Below are positions 33,088 to 44,678 of a DNA stretch of 64,000 nucleotides, piece by piece. Numbering within the stretch: the first letter of the stretch is position 1; every line of letters begins with the position of its first letter. The position numbers were made by a program, and so were the translations under genes. The notes under the pieces were generated by a model, which saw nothing but the letters and a program-made list of their open reading frames with translations, did no database searches and was not told the DNA's origin. The stretch is from NCBI RefSeq assembly GCF_023150065.1, contig NZ_JAKLLN010000009.1:1-64000 (forward strand), read 5' to 3'. The stretch comes from Zoogloea sp. GTDB lineage: Bacteria > Pseudomonadota > Gammaproteobacteria > Burkholderiales > Rhodocyclaceae.

Positions 33088-36000
33088 ATGACTGTTGCCC
33101 CTGATCCCGATGACGTGTCCCCGGAGGCGGAGCTGGTGGCCTTGCGCCAGGCCATTGAGGCGGCGGCGCGGCGGCCCGAGGTCGAGGCCGTACAGGCGCT
33201 GACTGGTGCAGCCCAGCCCTCCGTGGATCAGACCGCGCGCATTGCCTTGCTGGCGGAGCGGCTTGCCACCGGCGTCCGTCAGCGCCGCCGCCGTTCCGGG
33301 GGCGTCGATGCGCTGATGAACGAGTTTTCCCTCGACAGCAGCGAAGGCGTGGCACTGATGTGTCTGGCCGAGGCCCTGCTGCGGGTGCCCGATGATGATG
33401 CCCGCCTGCGCCTGATCCGGGACAAGCTGCGTGCCCGTGACTGGTCGGCTCATGTGGGCCACAGCCCGTCGATGTTCGTCAATGCGGCGGCCTGGAGCCT
33501 GGCGCTCACCGGGCGCCTGCTGGCACCGGACGAGGCGGCTGGGGTTCCCAACGCCCTTCAGCGCATGGCCGCGCGGGGCGGGGAGGCGCTGCTGCGGGAG
33601 GCCATGGATTACGCGATGCGTCTTGTCGGGCAGCAGTTCGTGCTTGGCGAGACTATCGAAGCCGCGCTGGAGTGCGCGGCGACGGGGCCGGCGGCGGATT
33701 ATCGCTATTCCTTCGACATGCTCGGGGAGGCGGCTGTTACGGCCGACGAGGCCGCGCGCTACGCTACCGCATACGCCCACGCCATTCATGCCATCGGTCG
33801 TCAGGACCGGTGGCGGGGCGTTCACAAGGGCAACGGCATCTCCATCAAGCTGTCGGCGCTGCATCCACGCTATCACTGGTCCCAGCATGCCAGGGTGATG
33901 CACGAGCTTGTGCCCCGGGTGCGTCATTTGTGTCTGCTGGCCAAGCGTCATGACATCGGTCTGACCATAGACGCGGAGGAGTCCGAGCGGCTGGACCTGT
34001 CGCTTGATGTGCTCGCCGCACTTGCTGCAGACCCGGCGCTGGACGAATGGTCGGGCCTGGGTTTTGTCGTGCAGGCCTATCAGAAGCGGGCGCCGGGCGT
34101 CATCGAATGGCTGGTTGCCCTGGCACGTCGCCATCGGCGGCGCCTGATGGTGCGTCTGGTCAAGGGGGCCTACTGGGACACCGAGATCAAACGCGCCCAG
34201 CAGGATGGTCTGATCGACTATCCCGTCTATACCCGCAAGGCGCATACCGACCTCGCCTACCTGGTGTGTGCCCGACGCCTGCTGGCAGTGCCCGACGCGG
34301 TGTTTCCCCTGTTTGCCACCCATAACGCCCATACGGTCGCGGCCATTGTCGAGGCAGGGGGGCCGTTCCGGCCGGGGGATTACGAGTTCCAGTGCCTGCA
34401 CGGCATGGGGGACAGTCTCTACCGGCAACTGGTGGGGGCGGAGGATGCGCGCTTGCGGCGACCGGTGAGGGTCTATGCCCCGGTGGGCAGTCACCGCACC
34501 CTGCTGGCCTACCTGGTGCGTCGCCTGCTCGAAAATGGCGCCAACACCAGTTTCGTCAATCGCATCGTCGATGATGGCGTGCCTGTCTCCGATCTCGTCA
34601 CCCATCCCGTGGTGCAGGTCCGGGCGGGGGCAGGGCATCCCCATCCGGGCATCCCCCTGCCCGAGAACATGTACCCCGGGCGTCGCAACAGCCGGGGCGT
34701 CGACCTTGCGGCAGCGCCTGTCCGGCGGGCCTTCCAGGCCGCCTTGGCGCGGAGCAGGGAGGCGATCCTGGAGGTGCAGCCGCGGGTGAGTGGCGTGGAG
34801 CCGGGCGGGATGAGCGGTGCCGTGGATGTCCGTAACCCGGCTTGCCTTGCCGAGCGGGTTGGTGCTGTACGTGTCGCTACGCAGATCGAGGTGGAGGGAG
34901 CCCTTCAGGCCGCCGCAGGCGCGGCGCCCGAGTGGGCCGGTGCAGCGCCCGCGTATCGCGCCCTGTGTCTCGAGCGGGCCGCCCAGGCCTTTGAGGCCCG
35001 CACCCATGCTCTTGTAGCGCTGCTGGTTCGGGAGGCGGGCAAGACCATTCCCGCGGCCCTGGGGGAGGTCCGTGAGGCGGTGGATTACTGCCGCTATTAC
35101 GCCAGCCACCTGCAGGCTGGTGACATGGAGGGCTGCCTTCCCCTGGGCTGTATTGCAGCCATCAGCCCCTGGAATTTTCCGCTGGCGATCTTCGTCGGCC
35201 AGATCGCTGCCGCGCTGGCGGCCGGCAATCCGGTGATTGCCAAGCCCGCGGAGCAAACCCCGCTGATCGCCGATTGGGCCGTTGCCCTGCTCCACGAAGC
35301 CGGAGTGCCGCGTGCGGTGCTGCAGTGCCTGCCCGGAGGCGGGGCGCTCGGGGCGGCGCTGGTGGCCGATGAGCGTGTTCGCGGCGTGCTGTTCACCGGA
35401 TCGACGAAGGTGGCTGCCGCCATCCATTGTCAGCTGGCGAGCCGGGGTGATGTGCCACTGGTCGCCGAGACGGGTGGGATCAACGCCATGATCGTCGACT
35501 CCACCGCCTTGCCCGAGCAGGTGGTAGGCGATGTCATCACGTCGGCTTTTGACTCGGCGGGTCAGCGCTGTTCGGCGCTGCGTCTGCTATGCCTGCAGGA
35601 GGATATTGCCGATCGGGTCCTGGAATTGCTGGATGGTGCCATGGCCGAGCTGCGTCTCGGCTCGCCAGACAGCTTTGCCACCGATGTGGGGCCGGTGATC
35701 GACGCCTCGGCCCGTCTCCGCATCGATGCCTACGTGGATGCACTGCGCGCCAACCGTTGCCGTGTGCTGACCCGCAGTCTTCCCGACGTCTGTGCCGGAG
35801 GTCATTTCGTGGCACCCACCCTGATCGAGATTCCGTCTCCGGCCGAATTGCGTCAGGAAGTCTTTGGCCCGGTGCTGCATATCGTCCGCTACGCTGCCCG
35901 GGATCTGGACGCGCTGCTGGACGCCCTTTCGGCCCAGGGGTATGGCCTGACCCTGGGCATCCAGTCGAGAATAGATGAATTCGCCCAGCGCATCATCGGG

Positions 36001-36735
36001 CGAATGAAGGTGGGCAACATCTACGTCAATCGCAGCATGATCGGTGCGGTGGTGGGAGTGCAGCCCTTTGGTGGAGAGGGCCTGTCGGGAACGGGGCCGA
36101 AGGCCGGCGGGCCGCTGCTGCTCGGCCGACTGGTGCGGAGGGCCCCGGTGCCGCTCGCCGATGTGCTGCGCCCGCCGCGTCCGCTGCTGGCCTGCCTGGC
36201 GGCATGGGTCGACGCCGGCGGGGCAGGGGGCACGGAGGAGGAGGGGCGTGTTCTGCTTGGGGCAATCGAGATGTACCAGCGGGCGTCCCTGGCTGGATTG
36301 GCGGTGTCCTTGCCGGGTCCGACGGGCGAAAGCAACACGCTCAGCTTCCATCCCCGGGGCTTGGTTCTGGGCATGGCCGTTACGCCCACCGCCTGGCTCC
36401 ATCAGCTGGCTGTCGTGCTGGCCACCGACAACCGCCTCTTGCTGGCCGCGGGCGCTGCTGCCGAAGCCTGGCGAGATGCATTGCCACCAGCGGTGCAGGG
36501 GGCAGTCGATGTGCATCCGGACGCACTGGTCCAGCCCTGGGCTGCAGCCCTCCTGGATGTGCCCGAGGCCGCGTCATGGCGGAGCGTGCTGGCCCGGCGG
36601 GAAGGGCCGATCCTGCCTTGCCTGGTGCCGGATCCCTGTTACGCCCTCGAGCACCTGATTGTCGAACGCTGCGTCAGCATGAATGCCACCGCGACCGGGG
36701 GCAATCCAGGGCTGCTCCAGCTTGGAGAGGCCTGA
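33088..36735 (+). CDS. putA: Bifunctional proline dehydrogenase / glutamate semialdehyde dehydrogenase
   Basis: Proline catabolic enzyme of 1215 residues converting proline to glutamate through P5C. The proline dehydrogenase barrel (about 90-500) shows KGNGISIKLSALHPRY and RLVKGAYWDTEIKRAQ. The aldehyde dehydrogenase half has ISPWNFPLAIF, FTGSTKVAA, the ETGG glutamate and the catalytic cysteine in SAGQRCSALRLL. A further C-terminal region of about 200 residues follows. The ribbon-helix-helix DNA-binding domain of E. coli PutA is absent, so it should not repress its own gene. ATG 33088 with AGGTGA upstream is preferred over GTG 33061. It is a neighbour of dadA and fbp, in line with amino acid use and gluconeogenesis. 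Confidence 0.94.
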   Translation: MTVAPDPDDVSPEAELVALRQAIEAAARRPEVEAVQALTGAAQPSVDQTARIALLAERLATGVRQRRRRSGGVDALMNEFSLDSSEGVALMCLAEALLRVPDDDARLRLIRDKLRARDWSAHVGHSPSMFVNAAAWSLALTGRLLAPDEAAGVPNALQRMAARGGEALLREAMDYAMRLVGQQFVLGETIEAALECAATGPAADYRYSFDMLGEAAVTADEAARYATAYAHAIHAIGRQDRWRGVHKGNGISIKLSALHPRYHWSQHARVMHELVPRVRHLCLLAKRHDIGLTIDAEESERLDLSLDVLAALAADPALDEWSGLGFVVQAYQKRAPGVIEWLVALARRHRRRLMVRLVKGAYWDTEIKRAQQDGLIDYPVYTRKAHTDLAYLVCARRLLAVPDAVFPLFATHNAHTVAAIVEAGGPFRPGDYEFQCLHGMGDSLYRQLVGAEDARLRRPVRVYAPVGSHRTLLAYLVRRLLENGANTSFVNRIVDDGVPVSDLVTHPVVQVRAGAGHPHPGIPLPENMYPGRRNSRGVDLAAAPVRRAFQAALARSREAILEVQPRVSGVEPGGMSGAVDVRNPACLAERVGAVRVATQIEVEGALQAAAGAAPEWAGAAPAYRALCLERAAQAFEARTHALVALLVREAGKTIPAALGEVREAVDYCRYYASHLQAGDMEGCLPLGCIAAISPWNFPLAIFVGQIAAALAAGNPVIAKPAEQTPLIADWAVALLHEAGVPRAVLQCLPGGGALGAALVADERVRGVLFTGSTKVAAAIHCQLASRGDVPLVAETGGINAMIVDSTALPEQVVGDVITSAFDSAGQRCSALRLLCLQEDIADRVLELLDGAMAELRLGSPDSFATDVGPVIDASARLRIDAYVDALRANRCRVLTRSLPDVCAGGHFVAPTLIEIPSPAELRQEVFGPVLHIVRYAARDLDALLDALSAQGYGLTLGIQSRIDEFAQRIIGRMKVGNIYVNRSMIGAVVGVQPFGGEGLSGTGPKAGGPLLLGRLVRRAPVPLADVLRPPRPLLACLAAWVDAGGAGGTEEEGRVLLGAIEMYQRASLAGLAVSLPGPTGESNTLSFHPRGLVLGMAVTPTAWLHQLAVVLATDNRLLLAAGAAAEAWRDALPPAVQGAVDVHPDALVQPWAAALLDVPEAASWRSVLARREGPILPCLVPDPCYALEHLIVERCVSMNATATGGNPGLLQLGEA

Positions 36736-36754
36736 ACGGGGGCGGTGCTCGGGC

Positions 36755-36763
36755 TGCTAGAAT
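36755..36763 (+). promoter_or_regulatory. Extended -10 promoter of tamA, probably leaderless
   Basis: TGC-TAGAAT at 36755-36763 places the predicted transcript start exactly on the GTG start codon at 36770. No Shine-Dalgarno intervenes. Confidence 0.5.
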
Positions 36764-36769
36764 CCGCGG

Positions 36770-38512
36770 GTGCCGCGCCAATCCAATATTCTCCGCCTGT
36801 TGTTTGTGTTGCTCGTCCTCGCCGGAGGCGCGCCTGCCCATGGTGCGGACAGCTTGGTCGAACTCCAGGTACCCGATTCACTGCGCCCCTTGCTCGTCAA
36901 ACACCTCGATTTCCTCGAGCGTCCCCCCGAGGACGTACTGGACGCCGCCGGTCGGGTTGCCCTGATGCGGCGGGCGCGCAAGGAAATCCGCGAGATCCTC
37001 GCCACCGAGGGGTATTTCTCTCCCGCCATCGAAAGGCAGGATCTGGAGGGCGAGCGCCTGCGCGTCGTGGTCACGCCCGGGCGTCGTACGAGCATCTCGG
37101 CCCTGGACCTGCGTTTCGTCGGCGATATCAGTGGCTCCGGAGGGGATCGGCCGGAGCGCCTGGTGGCCCTGCAGGCCGCGTGGAGCTTGCCGGTCGGCCA
37201 GCCTTTCCGGCAGGCCGACTGGGATGCGGCCAAGCAGCGTCTGCTCGATGCCCTGTCCAGCCGCGAGTATGCCGCCGCCCGCATCTCGGACAGTCGAGCC
37301 CTCATCGACCCGGAGACTGCCAGCGCCCGGCTGGAGGTGGAGGTGGACAGTGGTCCGGTATTCCGTTTCGGGGCAGTGCAGATCAATGGGCTGTCGGACT
37401 ACGACGCCAGCCTCATCGCGCGTTACCGTCCGCCGGAGGTCGGCGAACTCTACAGTCAGGAGCGGTTGCTGCGCTTCCAGACCGCCTTGCAGAACACCAG
37501 CTACTTCGCGTCGGTGGTCGTCGATATCGATCGGAGCAGCGCCACGCCGGATGCCGTACCGGTGCGGGTCGACGTCACCGAGGCCAAGCCGCGGCGCATC
37601 GGCTTCGGGGCTGGCGCCAGCAGCAACACCGGCTACCGGGTCGAGACCAGTTACCGGGATGCCCACTTCATGGGCCAGCCCTGGAATCTGGTCAGCGGAG
37701 TCCGTCTCGAACAGCGGCGCCAGCTGGGATACGCCGACGTCTTCCTGCCGCCGTCCCTCTCCGGCTATCTGGACAGCGTCGGCGCCCTGGCCGAGCATAC
37801 CAACATCGCGGGTTTGCAGACCCAGCGTCAGTCCATCGGCGTGGTTCGTACCATTCCCCGGGGCAACATGGAGAACCGCCTGGCCCTCAATTACCAGCAC
37901 GAGATCCTGACGCCGGAGGGTAGCCTCCGATCCAGTCGCTCGGCGCTCACCGCCAACTGGTCCTGGACCTATCGGGCCGTCGATAACATGCTTGATCCCC
38001 GGCATGGACAGGTGGTCAACTTCCAGTTGGGGGGAGCGTCCCGCGCCCTCCTGTCGGATCGCAATTTTGTGCGCCTTTACGGACGCTACCAGCACTTCTT
38101 TCCGATCGGTGAACGGGATGTGCTGATTCTGAGGGCGGAGGGCGGCATGACCATTGCAGCGAACCGCGACGGTGTTCCCCAGGATTTTCTGTTCCGCACT
38201 GGCGGCGCCCAGACGGTGCGGGGCTACGCGTACCAGAGCCTGGGGGTGACTGAAGGCAGCGCAACCGTCGGCGGCCGTTACCTGGCCGTCACCAGTGCCG
38301 AGTATGTCCATTGGTACGAGGGCAACTGGGGCGTGGCGGCCTTCGTCGATGCCGGCAATGCCAACGACCAGCGGGAGCTGTTCAAGATGAATCTCGGCTA
38401 CGGGTTCGGGCCGCGATGGCGGAGTCCGGCGGGGCCGATCGCCGTGGACCTGGCCTATGGCCAGAGTGATCATCGGGTTCGTCTCCAGTTTGCCGTGGCC
38501 ATCGCCTTCTGA
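36770..38512 (+). CDS. tamA: Autotransporter assembly factor TamA, Omp85 family
   Basis: Outer membrane beta-barrel insertase of 580 residues. A signal peptide (LRLLFVLLVLAGGAPAHGA) is followed by POTRA domains (about 30-270; VDSGPVFRFGAVQINGLSDYD marks one) and an Omp85 barrel with the VRGY lock motif in TVRGYAYQSLGV. The C-terminal strand ends in phenylalanine (VAIAF), the outer membrane assembly signal. The start codon is GTG at 36770. Its usual partner tamB does not follow; a cytochrome c gene does. Identity as TamA rather than a general Omp85 protein is by architecture and length. Confidence 0.88.
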   Translation: MPRQSNILRLLFVLLVLAGGAPAHGADSLVELQVPDSLRPLLVKHLDFLERPPEDVLDAAGRVALMRRARKEIREILATEGYFSPAIERQDLEGERLRVVVTPGRRTSISALDLRFVGDISGSGGDRPERLVALQAAWSLPVGQPFRQADWDAAKQRLLDALSSREYAAARISDSRALIDPETASARLEVEVDSGPVFRFGAVQINGLSDYDASLIARYRPPEVGELYSQERLLRFQTALQNTSYFASVVVDIDRSSATPDAVPVRVDVTEAKPRRIGFGAGASSNTGYRVETSYRDAHFMGQPWNLVSGVRLEQRRQLGYADVFLPPSLSGYLDSVGALAEHTNIAGLQTQRQSIGVVRTIPRGNMENRLALNYQHEILTPEGSLRSSRSALTANWSWTYRAVDNMLDPRHGQVVNFQLGGASRALLSDRNFVRLYGRYQHFFPIGERDVLILRAEGGMTIAANRDGVPQDFLFRTGGAQTVRGYAYQSLGVTEGSATVGGRYLAVTSAEYVHWYEGNWGVAAFVDAGNANDQRELFKMNLGYGFGPRWRSPAGPIAVDLAYGQSDHRVRLQFAVAIAF

Positions 38513-38692
38513 GGGCTCGCGCCCTCAAGCCCCCGTGCTGACGTCAACGCCCGGCCGGGGTCTGACGTTGAGGCTCTGCGACCCTTTGCCACGTGGCCGG
38601 AACCTCAGGCGCAGCGCATGAGAATTGGCAAACCCGCAGGGGAAGTTTAGACTTCGCTGATATTTTTTCGCCACACAACCCAAGAGGATCAC

Positions 38693-39007
38693 ATGAAGAA
38701 ACTCGTTGCTGTCGCCGCCATCGCCGGCCTGATGGGCTCCACCGCTGCATTCGCCGATGCGGGCGCCGACTTGGCCAAGGCCAAGAACTGTCTGGCCTGC
38801 CACGCCGTCGACAAGAAGCTCGTCGGCCCGGCCTACAAGGATGTCGCTGCCAAGTACAAGGGTGACAAGACCGCCGAAGCCAAGCTCGCCGAGAAGGTCG
38901 TCAAGGGTGGTGTTGGCGCCTGGGGCCAGATCCCGATGCCCCCCAACCCGCAGGTTAGCCCGGCCGAAGCCAAGACTCTCGTGGCCTGGGTTCTCGCCCA
39001 GAAGTAA
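38693..39007 (+). CDS. Class I cytochrome c (c551/c8-like)
   Basis: Periplasmic electron carrier of 104 residues, about 82 after signal peptide removal (MKKLVAVAAIAGLMGSTAAFA). Heme is attached at CLACH (C33, C36, H37); M82 in GQIPMPPNP is the sixth ligand. This matches the short cytochrome c551/c8 family that gives electrons to terminal oxidases or nitrite reductase. It probably accepts electrons from the bc1 complex encoded elsewhere in this window. A strong terminator follows. Confidence 0.93.
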   Translation: MKKLVAVAAIAGLMGSTAAFADAGADLAKAKNCLACHAVDKKLVGPAYKDVAAKYKGDKTAEAKLAEKVVKGGVGAWGQIPMPPNPQVSPAEAKTLVAWVLAQK

Positions 39008-39026
39008 GCGACGCAGCCTCGTCCCG

Positions 39027-39051
39027 GCCAGCCTTCGGGCTGGCTTTTTTG
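39027..39051 (+). terminator. Terminator of the cytochrome c gene
   Basis: Stem GCCAGCC / GGCTGGC with a TTCG loop (39034-39037), followed by TTTTTT. Confidence 0.92.
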
Positions 39052-39153
39052 TTTTTGGCCTCCAGCTCCGAGGTGCTATGGCAAAAGCTTTGGCTCTTGT
39101 CGCGAAATTGCAACACTTCGTCGGGGCGTCTTATCCAAAAAACAACGCTGTCC

Positions 39154-39183
39154 TTGCTTCACCCTTTGCCTCGCACCCACAAT
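39154..39183 (+). promoter_or_regulatory. Candidate porin promoter
   Basis: TTGCTT (39154-39159) and CACAAT (39178-39183) are separated by 18 bases, about 85 bases before the porin start. The fit to consensus is moderate. The region 39052-39268 holds no gene. Confidence 0.35.
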
Positions 39184-39268
39184 GCAGGCCAACTTCTCGT
39201 TAGAGAGGTGAAATTGGTCGGCCCCGCGCAAGTGGTGCGTGCCAGTCTTCAATCAAGAGGAGAAACAT

Positions 39269-40432
39269 ATGCAAAAGAAACTGATCGCTCTGGCCGTTGC
39301 CGGCCTGGCTTCCACCGGTGCCTTCGCTCAAGCCAACGTGACCGTTTACGGCGTGGCTGACGCTTCCTTCGACGTCGTCAAGATCTCTGGCGATGCGAAC
39401 AACGAACTCGGCAACACCACCCGTGTTTCCACCAACTCTTCCCTGATCGGTTTCAAGGGTGCTGAAGCTCTGGGCAACGGCCTGACCGCCGTGTTCCAGT
39501 TCGAAAGCGCTGTTGGTTTCGACAACGCCGGTGCCCTGGGCGCCAACCGTGACAGCTACGTCGGCCTGGCCGGCGGCTTCGGTACCGTTGTTCTGGGTAA
39601 CCTGACTGGCCCGACCCGTGCTCTGGGTGCTGCTGTTGATGTCAACGCCGGTGCTACCGGTATCGGTGCCAACTCCGGCCTGCTGGGTAAGCTGGGTAAC
39701 AACCTGATCGGCACCACCGATGCCAACGGCTCCTACGCCGGCGGCTCCACCTGCGGCCGTTCCACCACCTGCACCTCGATCTTCGACACCCGCTGGAAGA
39801 ACGCGATTGCCTACGTGTCCCCGAGCTTCGCTGGCCTGAACGCCACCGTCGCCTACGTGGCCAACGAGAACAAGTCCCTGCACGGCCTGGCCGCTGCCAA
39901 CACCACCGGCTACGACGTCGGTCTGAAGTACGCCAATGGCCCGGCCATGGCTGCTGTGACCTACAACGCCGTGTCCGTCGGCAACGCTGCTGACCTCAAG
40001 GTTAGCGACCTGCGTGCTGGTGGTAGCCTGACCTTCGGTGCTGCTTCTGTCCGCGCCGTGTTTGATCTGGCCCGTGCTGATAACTTCGGCGGCAACAAGG
40101 TTACCCAAGCCGTCTACGGTCTGGGCGCCACCTTCAACGTGACCCCGGCTTCCAAGCTGCTGGGTCAGGTGTATGTTGCTCGTGACCTGAAGGTCAACGG
40201 CAGCAGCGCTGACGACACCGGTGCCAAGCTGTTCGAAGTGGGCGTCGAGCACAGCCTGTCCAAGCGCACCATGCTCAAGGCTACCTACGCCATGATCAAC
40301 AACGACAAGAAGGCCGCTTACGACTTCGGCATCAACGCTTCTGGCATCAACACCGGCGCTCTGCCCGGTGGTGCCAACGCTATTGGTGGCACCGTTCAGG
40401 GTCTGTCCCTGGGCCTGCGTCACACCTTCTAA
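39269..40432 (+). CDS. Gram-negative porin (betaproteobacterial type)
   Basis: Outer membrane general porin of 387 residues. The signal peptide MQKKLIALAVAGLASTGAFA precedes QANVTVYGVADASFDVV, the standard beginning of the Porin_4/Neisseria-type family. GFKGAEALGNGLTAVFQFE and the constriction-loop region follow, and the protein ends RHTF with terminal phenylalanine. AAGAGGAGA is an excellent ribosome binding site. Codon use is strongly biased to a few codons (CTG, GGT, AAC), suggesting high expression. Two inverted repeats and a terminator lie directly behind it. Confidence 0.95.
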   Translation: MQKKLIALAVAGLASTGAFAQANVTVYGVADASFDVVKISGDANNELGNTTRVSTNSSLIGFKGAEALGNGLTAVFQFESAVGFDNAGALGANRDSYVGLAGGFGTVVLGNLTGPTRALGAAVDVNAGATGIGANSGLLGKLGNNLIGTTDANGSYAGGSTCGRSTTCTSIFDTRWKNAIAYVSPSFAGLNATVAYVANENKSLHGLAAANTTGYDVGLKYANGPAMAAVTYNAVSVGNAADLKVSDLRAGGSLTFGAASVRAVFDLARADNFGGNKVTQAVYGLGATFNVTPASKLLGQVYVARDLKVNGSSADDTGAKLFEVGVEHSLSKRTMLKATYAMINNDKKAAYDFGINASGINTGALPGGANAIGGTVQGLSLGLRHTF

Positions 40433-40450
40433 TTCAGACTTGGTCTGAAT
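40432..40450. repeat. Inverted repeat at the porin stop codon
   Basis: ATTCAGAC (40432-40439) and GTCTGAAT (40443-40450) form a perfect 8-bp palindrome with a 3-base spacer. It begins within the stop codon. It may protect the mRNA end or act as an operator; no function is shown. Confidence 0.6.
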
Positions 40451-40460
40451 CAGGAATTGA

Positions 40461-40485
40461 CGGGCACCTTCGGGTGCCCGTTTTT
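40461..40485 (+). terminator. Porin terminator
   Basis: CGGGCACC (40461-40468) pairs with GGTGCCCG (40473-40480) around a TTCG tetraloop, followed by TTTTT. Confidence 0.93.
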
Positions 40486-40548
40486 CGTTCACCTGTTTGC
40501 TGAGATGGAGGTGAAGGGATGGAAAATGTGTTGTGTTTATCAAACAAG

Positions 40549-40598
40549 CCCTCCAAAGCAAAGTGGCCACCCAAGGGTGGCCACTTTGCTTTGGAGGG
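40549..40598. repeat. Perfect 24-bp inverted repeat between porin and proB
   Basis: The 24 bases at 40549-40572 are perfectly complementary to 40575-40598 with an AA spacer. The repeat starts 7 bases beyond the proB stop on the minus strand. The sequence after it on that strand (CTTGTTTG) is only weakly T-rich. It may terminate proB or both convergent transcripts. Confidence 0.7.
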
Positions 40599-40605
40599 GG
40601 GCGAC

Positions 40606-42933
<2,328 letters not shown>

Positions 42934-42952
42934 GAAGACATGCGGTCGGCGC

Positions 42953-43216
42953 TTATTCAGCGGCAGCGACGATGCTCACGGTACGACGCTTGTTGGCGCC
43001 CTTCACGGTGAACTGCACGGTGCCTTCGGTCAGCGCGAACAGGGTGTGATCCTTGCCGATGCCGACGTTTTCGCCCGGGTGGTATTCGGTGCCGCGCTGG
43101 CGAACGATGATGTTGCCGGCGAGGACGAACTGACCGCCGTAGCGCTTGACGCCAAGGCGTTTGCTTTCTGAGTCGCGACCGTTACGTGAACTGCCGCCAG
43201 CCTTTTTGTGTGCCAT
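42953..43216 (-). CDS. rpmA: 50S ribosomal protein L27
   Basis: Ribosomal protein of 87 residues. [20 protein letters not shown] is the invariant L27 N-terminus that reaches the peptidyl transferase centre, and no cleavable N-terminal extension is present. It follows rplU after 12 bases. Confidence 0.98.
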   Translation of the reverse strand: MAHKKAGGSSRNGRDSESKRLGVKRYGGQFVLAGNIIVRQRGTEYHPGENVGIGKDHTLFALTEGTVQFTVKGANKRRTVSIVAAAE

Positions 43217-43228
43217 GTCGGTATCTCC

Positions 43229-43540
43229 TTAAGCCGAGATCGCGTCGATGCGCAGCTCGGTGTAGTTCTGACGGTGACCCTGATGCTTCTGGTAGTGCTT
43301 GCGACGACGCATCTTGAAGATCTTGATCTTGTCGTGGCGGCCGTGGGAAACCACGGTGGCAGTGACGCTGGCGCCAGCGACCACGGGGGTGCCGATCTTG
43401 ACCGACTCGCCTTCGCCGACCATGAAAACCTGGTCGATGGTGATTTGCGAGTCCACGTCAGCCGGTATCTGTTCTACTTTGAGTTTTTCGCCGACGACGA
43501 CGCGATACTGCTTGCCGCCGGTTTTTATGACCGCGTACAT
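43229..43540 (-). CDS. rplU: 50S ribosomal protein L21
   Basis: Ribosomal protein of 103 residues starting [14 protein letters not shown], the invariant L21 N-terminus, and containing the basic [16 protein letters not shown] loop. The longer upstream in-frame reading to 43606 crosses the promoter and is rejected. It begins the rplU-rpmA transcript. Confidence 0.98.
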   Translation of the reverse strand: MYAVIKTGGKQYRVVVGEKLKVEQIPADVDSQITIDQVFMVGEGESVKIGTPVVAGASVTATVVSHGRHDKIKIFKMRRRKHYQKHQGHRQNYTELRIDAISA

Positions 43541-43577
43541 GGATGTACTCCGATTAAGGGTTTGCAGGAAACGAAGC

Positions 43578-43606
43578 AGTATAAGTGACCGGATTTTCCA
43601 TGTCAA
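43578..43606 (-). promoter_or_regulatory. Sigma-70 promoter of rplU-rpmA
   Basis: On the minus strand TTGACA (43606-43601) and TATACT (43583-43578) are separated by 17 bases, a near-perfect consensus promoter. Transcription should begin near 43571, giving a leader of about 30 bases. Confidence 0.85.
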
Positions 43607-43624
43607 TGCCGGTGCTCCGATGCC

Positions 43625-44542
43625 TTACTGCCCGATGCGTTCCTGGTGAATCAGCCATTGGCCGTCGCGAAGGGCCAGGGTCAGGGTTTTGGTTTCACGG
43701 AGTGTCTTCCCCTGGGCGCTGTAGGCCTGGGTGAAGCGGGCGGTGGCGCGACTGCCGTCGGCCTTGATGTCCAGGTCGGAGACCTGCACGGTGATCTCGC
43801 CGGGCCGGCCGAGGCGATCCCTGCGCTGCTGCAGCCAGGCGGAGTAGGCCAGCCCGGCCGCGGGGGTGAAGTCGCTGGCGTAGTGTCTGAGGTAGGTGTC
43901 TATGTTCTTGCTTTGCCATGCTGCTGCCCATTCGTTCACTGCCCGCCGGATGTCCTCGCTGGCGTTGGTGGATGGGCTGGGGGCGGCGTAGCTGGCGGCC
44001 GCGCGGGGCAGCATCGCGGGAGCCGGTGCGGAAGAAGGGGTTGCCGCTACGGGAGATGGGGCGGCGGGTGCGCTGACCGGAGGGGCACTGACCGGCGGTG
44101 TCGCTGTTGCGGAAGCGGGCTGCGGTGTGGCCGGTGCTGTCGTGGCCCCGGTCGGGGTGCCCTGGGCAAGGTGGGCGACTTCCTGGGGCAGCAGGTTTTC
44201 GGTGCCGGATTCGAAGGTTCTGTTCGAGTCGGGCCGGATCAGGGTGGGTGAGACAGGCTGCTCTGCGGGAGGGGCGGCAGGGGCTGCGGCGGTTACCGGC
44301 GGGGATACCGGAGCAGGGTTGGGCGACGCCTTTTGCGTGGCCGGCGGGGCCACTGTCCCGGCCTTGGCGGATTGGCCGAGGGTGGGCAGGCGTCCTTCTG
44401 CGCCGAGCTTGACGGTGAAAATCAGGGAAACCACCAGGAACATGCCGACGATGCCGCCCATGAACCACAGAAAGGTTTGTCCGGGGGTAAGCAGGGCAGG
44501 TGGAACGTAACGGTGTGAGCCGTTGCTATTGTGTTGCTTCAT
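43625..44542 (-). CDS. Membrane-anchored protein with NTF2-like C-terminal domain
   Basis: Protein of 305 residues without a firm family assignment. One membrane helix lies at about 22-46 (FLWFMGGIVGMFLVVSLIFTV). A proline- and alanine-rich region spans about 60-190. The last 115 residues resemble the NTF2/SnoaL-like domain found at the end of some L,D-transpeptidase-associated proteins (VNEWAAAWQSKNIDTYLRHY; FTQAYSAQGKTLRETKTLTL). The topology suggests a periplasmic domain on a flexible tether, possibly a cell envelope role. ATG 44542 gives a short cytosolic tail; 44590 is an alternative. Transcribed in the same direction as the following operon, 136 bases away. Confidence 0.75.
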   Translation of the reverse strand: MKQHNSNGSHRYVPPALLTPGQTFLWFMGGIVGMFLVVSLIFTVKLGAEGRLPTLGQSAKAGTVAPPATQKASPNPAPVSPPVTAAAPAAPPAEQPVSPTLIRPDSNRTFESGTENLLPQEVAHLAQGTPTGATTAPATPQPASATATPPVSAPPVSAPAAPSPVAATPSSAPAPAMLPRAAASYAAPSPSTNASEDIRRAVNEWAAAWQSKNIDTYLRHYASDFTPAAGLAYSAWLQQRRDRLGRPGEITVQVSDLDIKADGSRATARFTQAYSAQGKTLRETKTLTLALRDGQWLIHQERIGQ

Positions 44543-44678
44543 GGTTGTGAGGGCACGCGATTCGGTTCCGACGGATTCTAGGGCTGCCAATGTTTCCCCG
44601 CAGCGACTTTTGGCCGAACTGACGCATGTTTGCAGAGATGGCGGACCAGATATCCGTTGCCGACGGAGCGGGGGGCGA

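Noticed and set aside
39200-40570. A 456-residue minus-strand frame opposite the porin
   Set aside because: Shadow of a strongly codon-biased porin gene; no ribosome binding site or recognisable domain.
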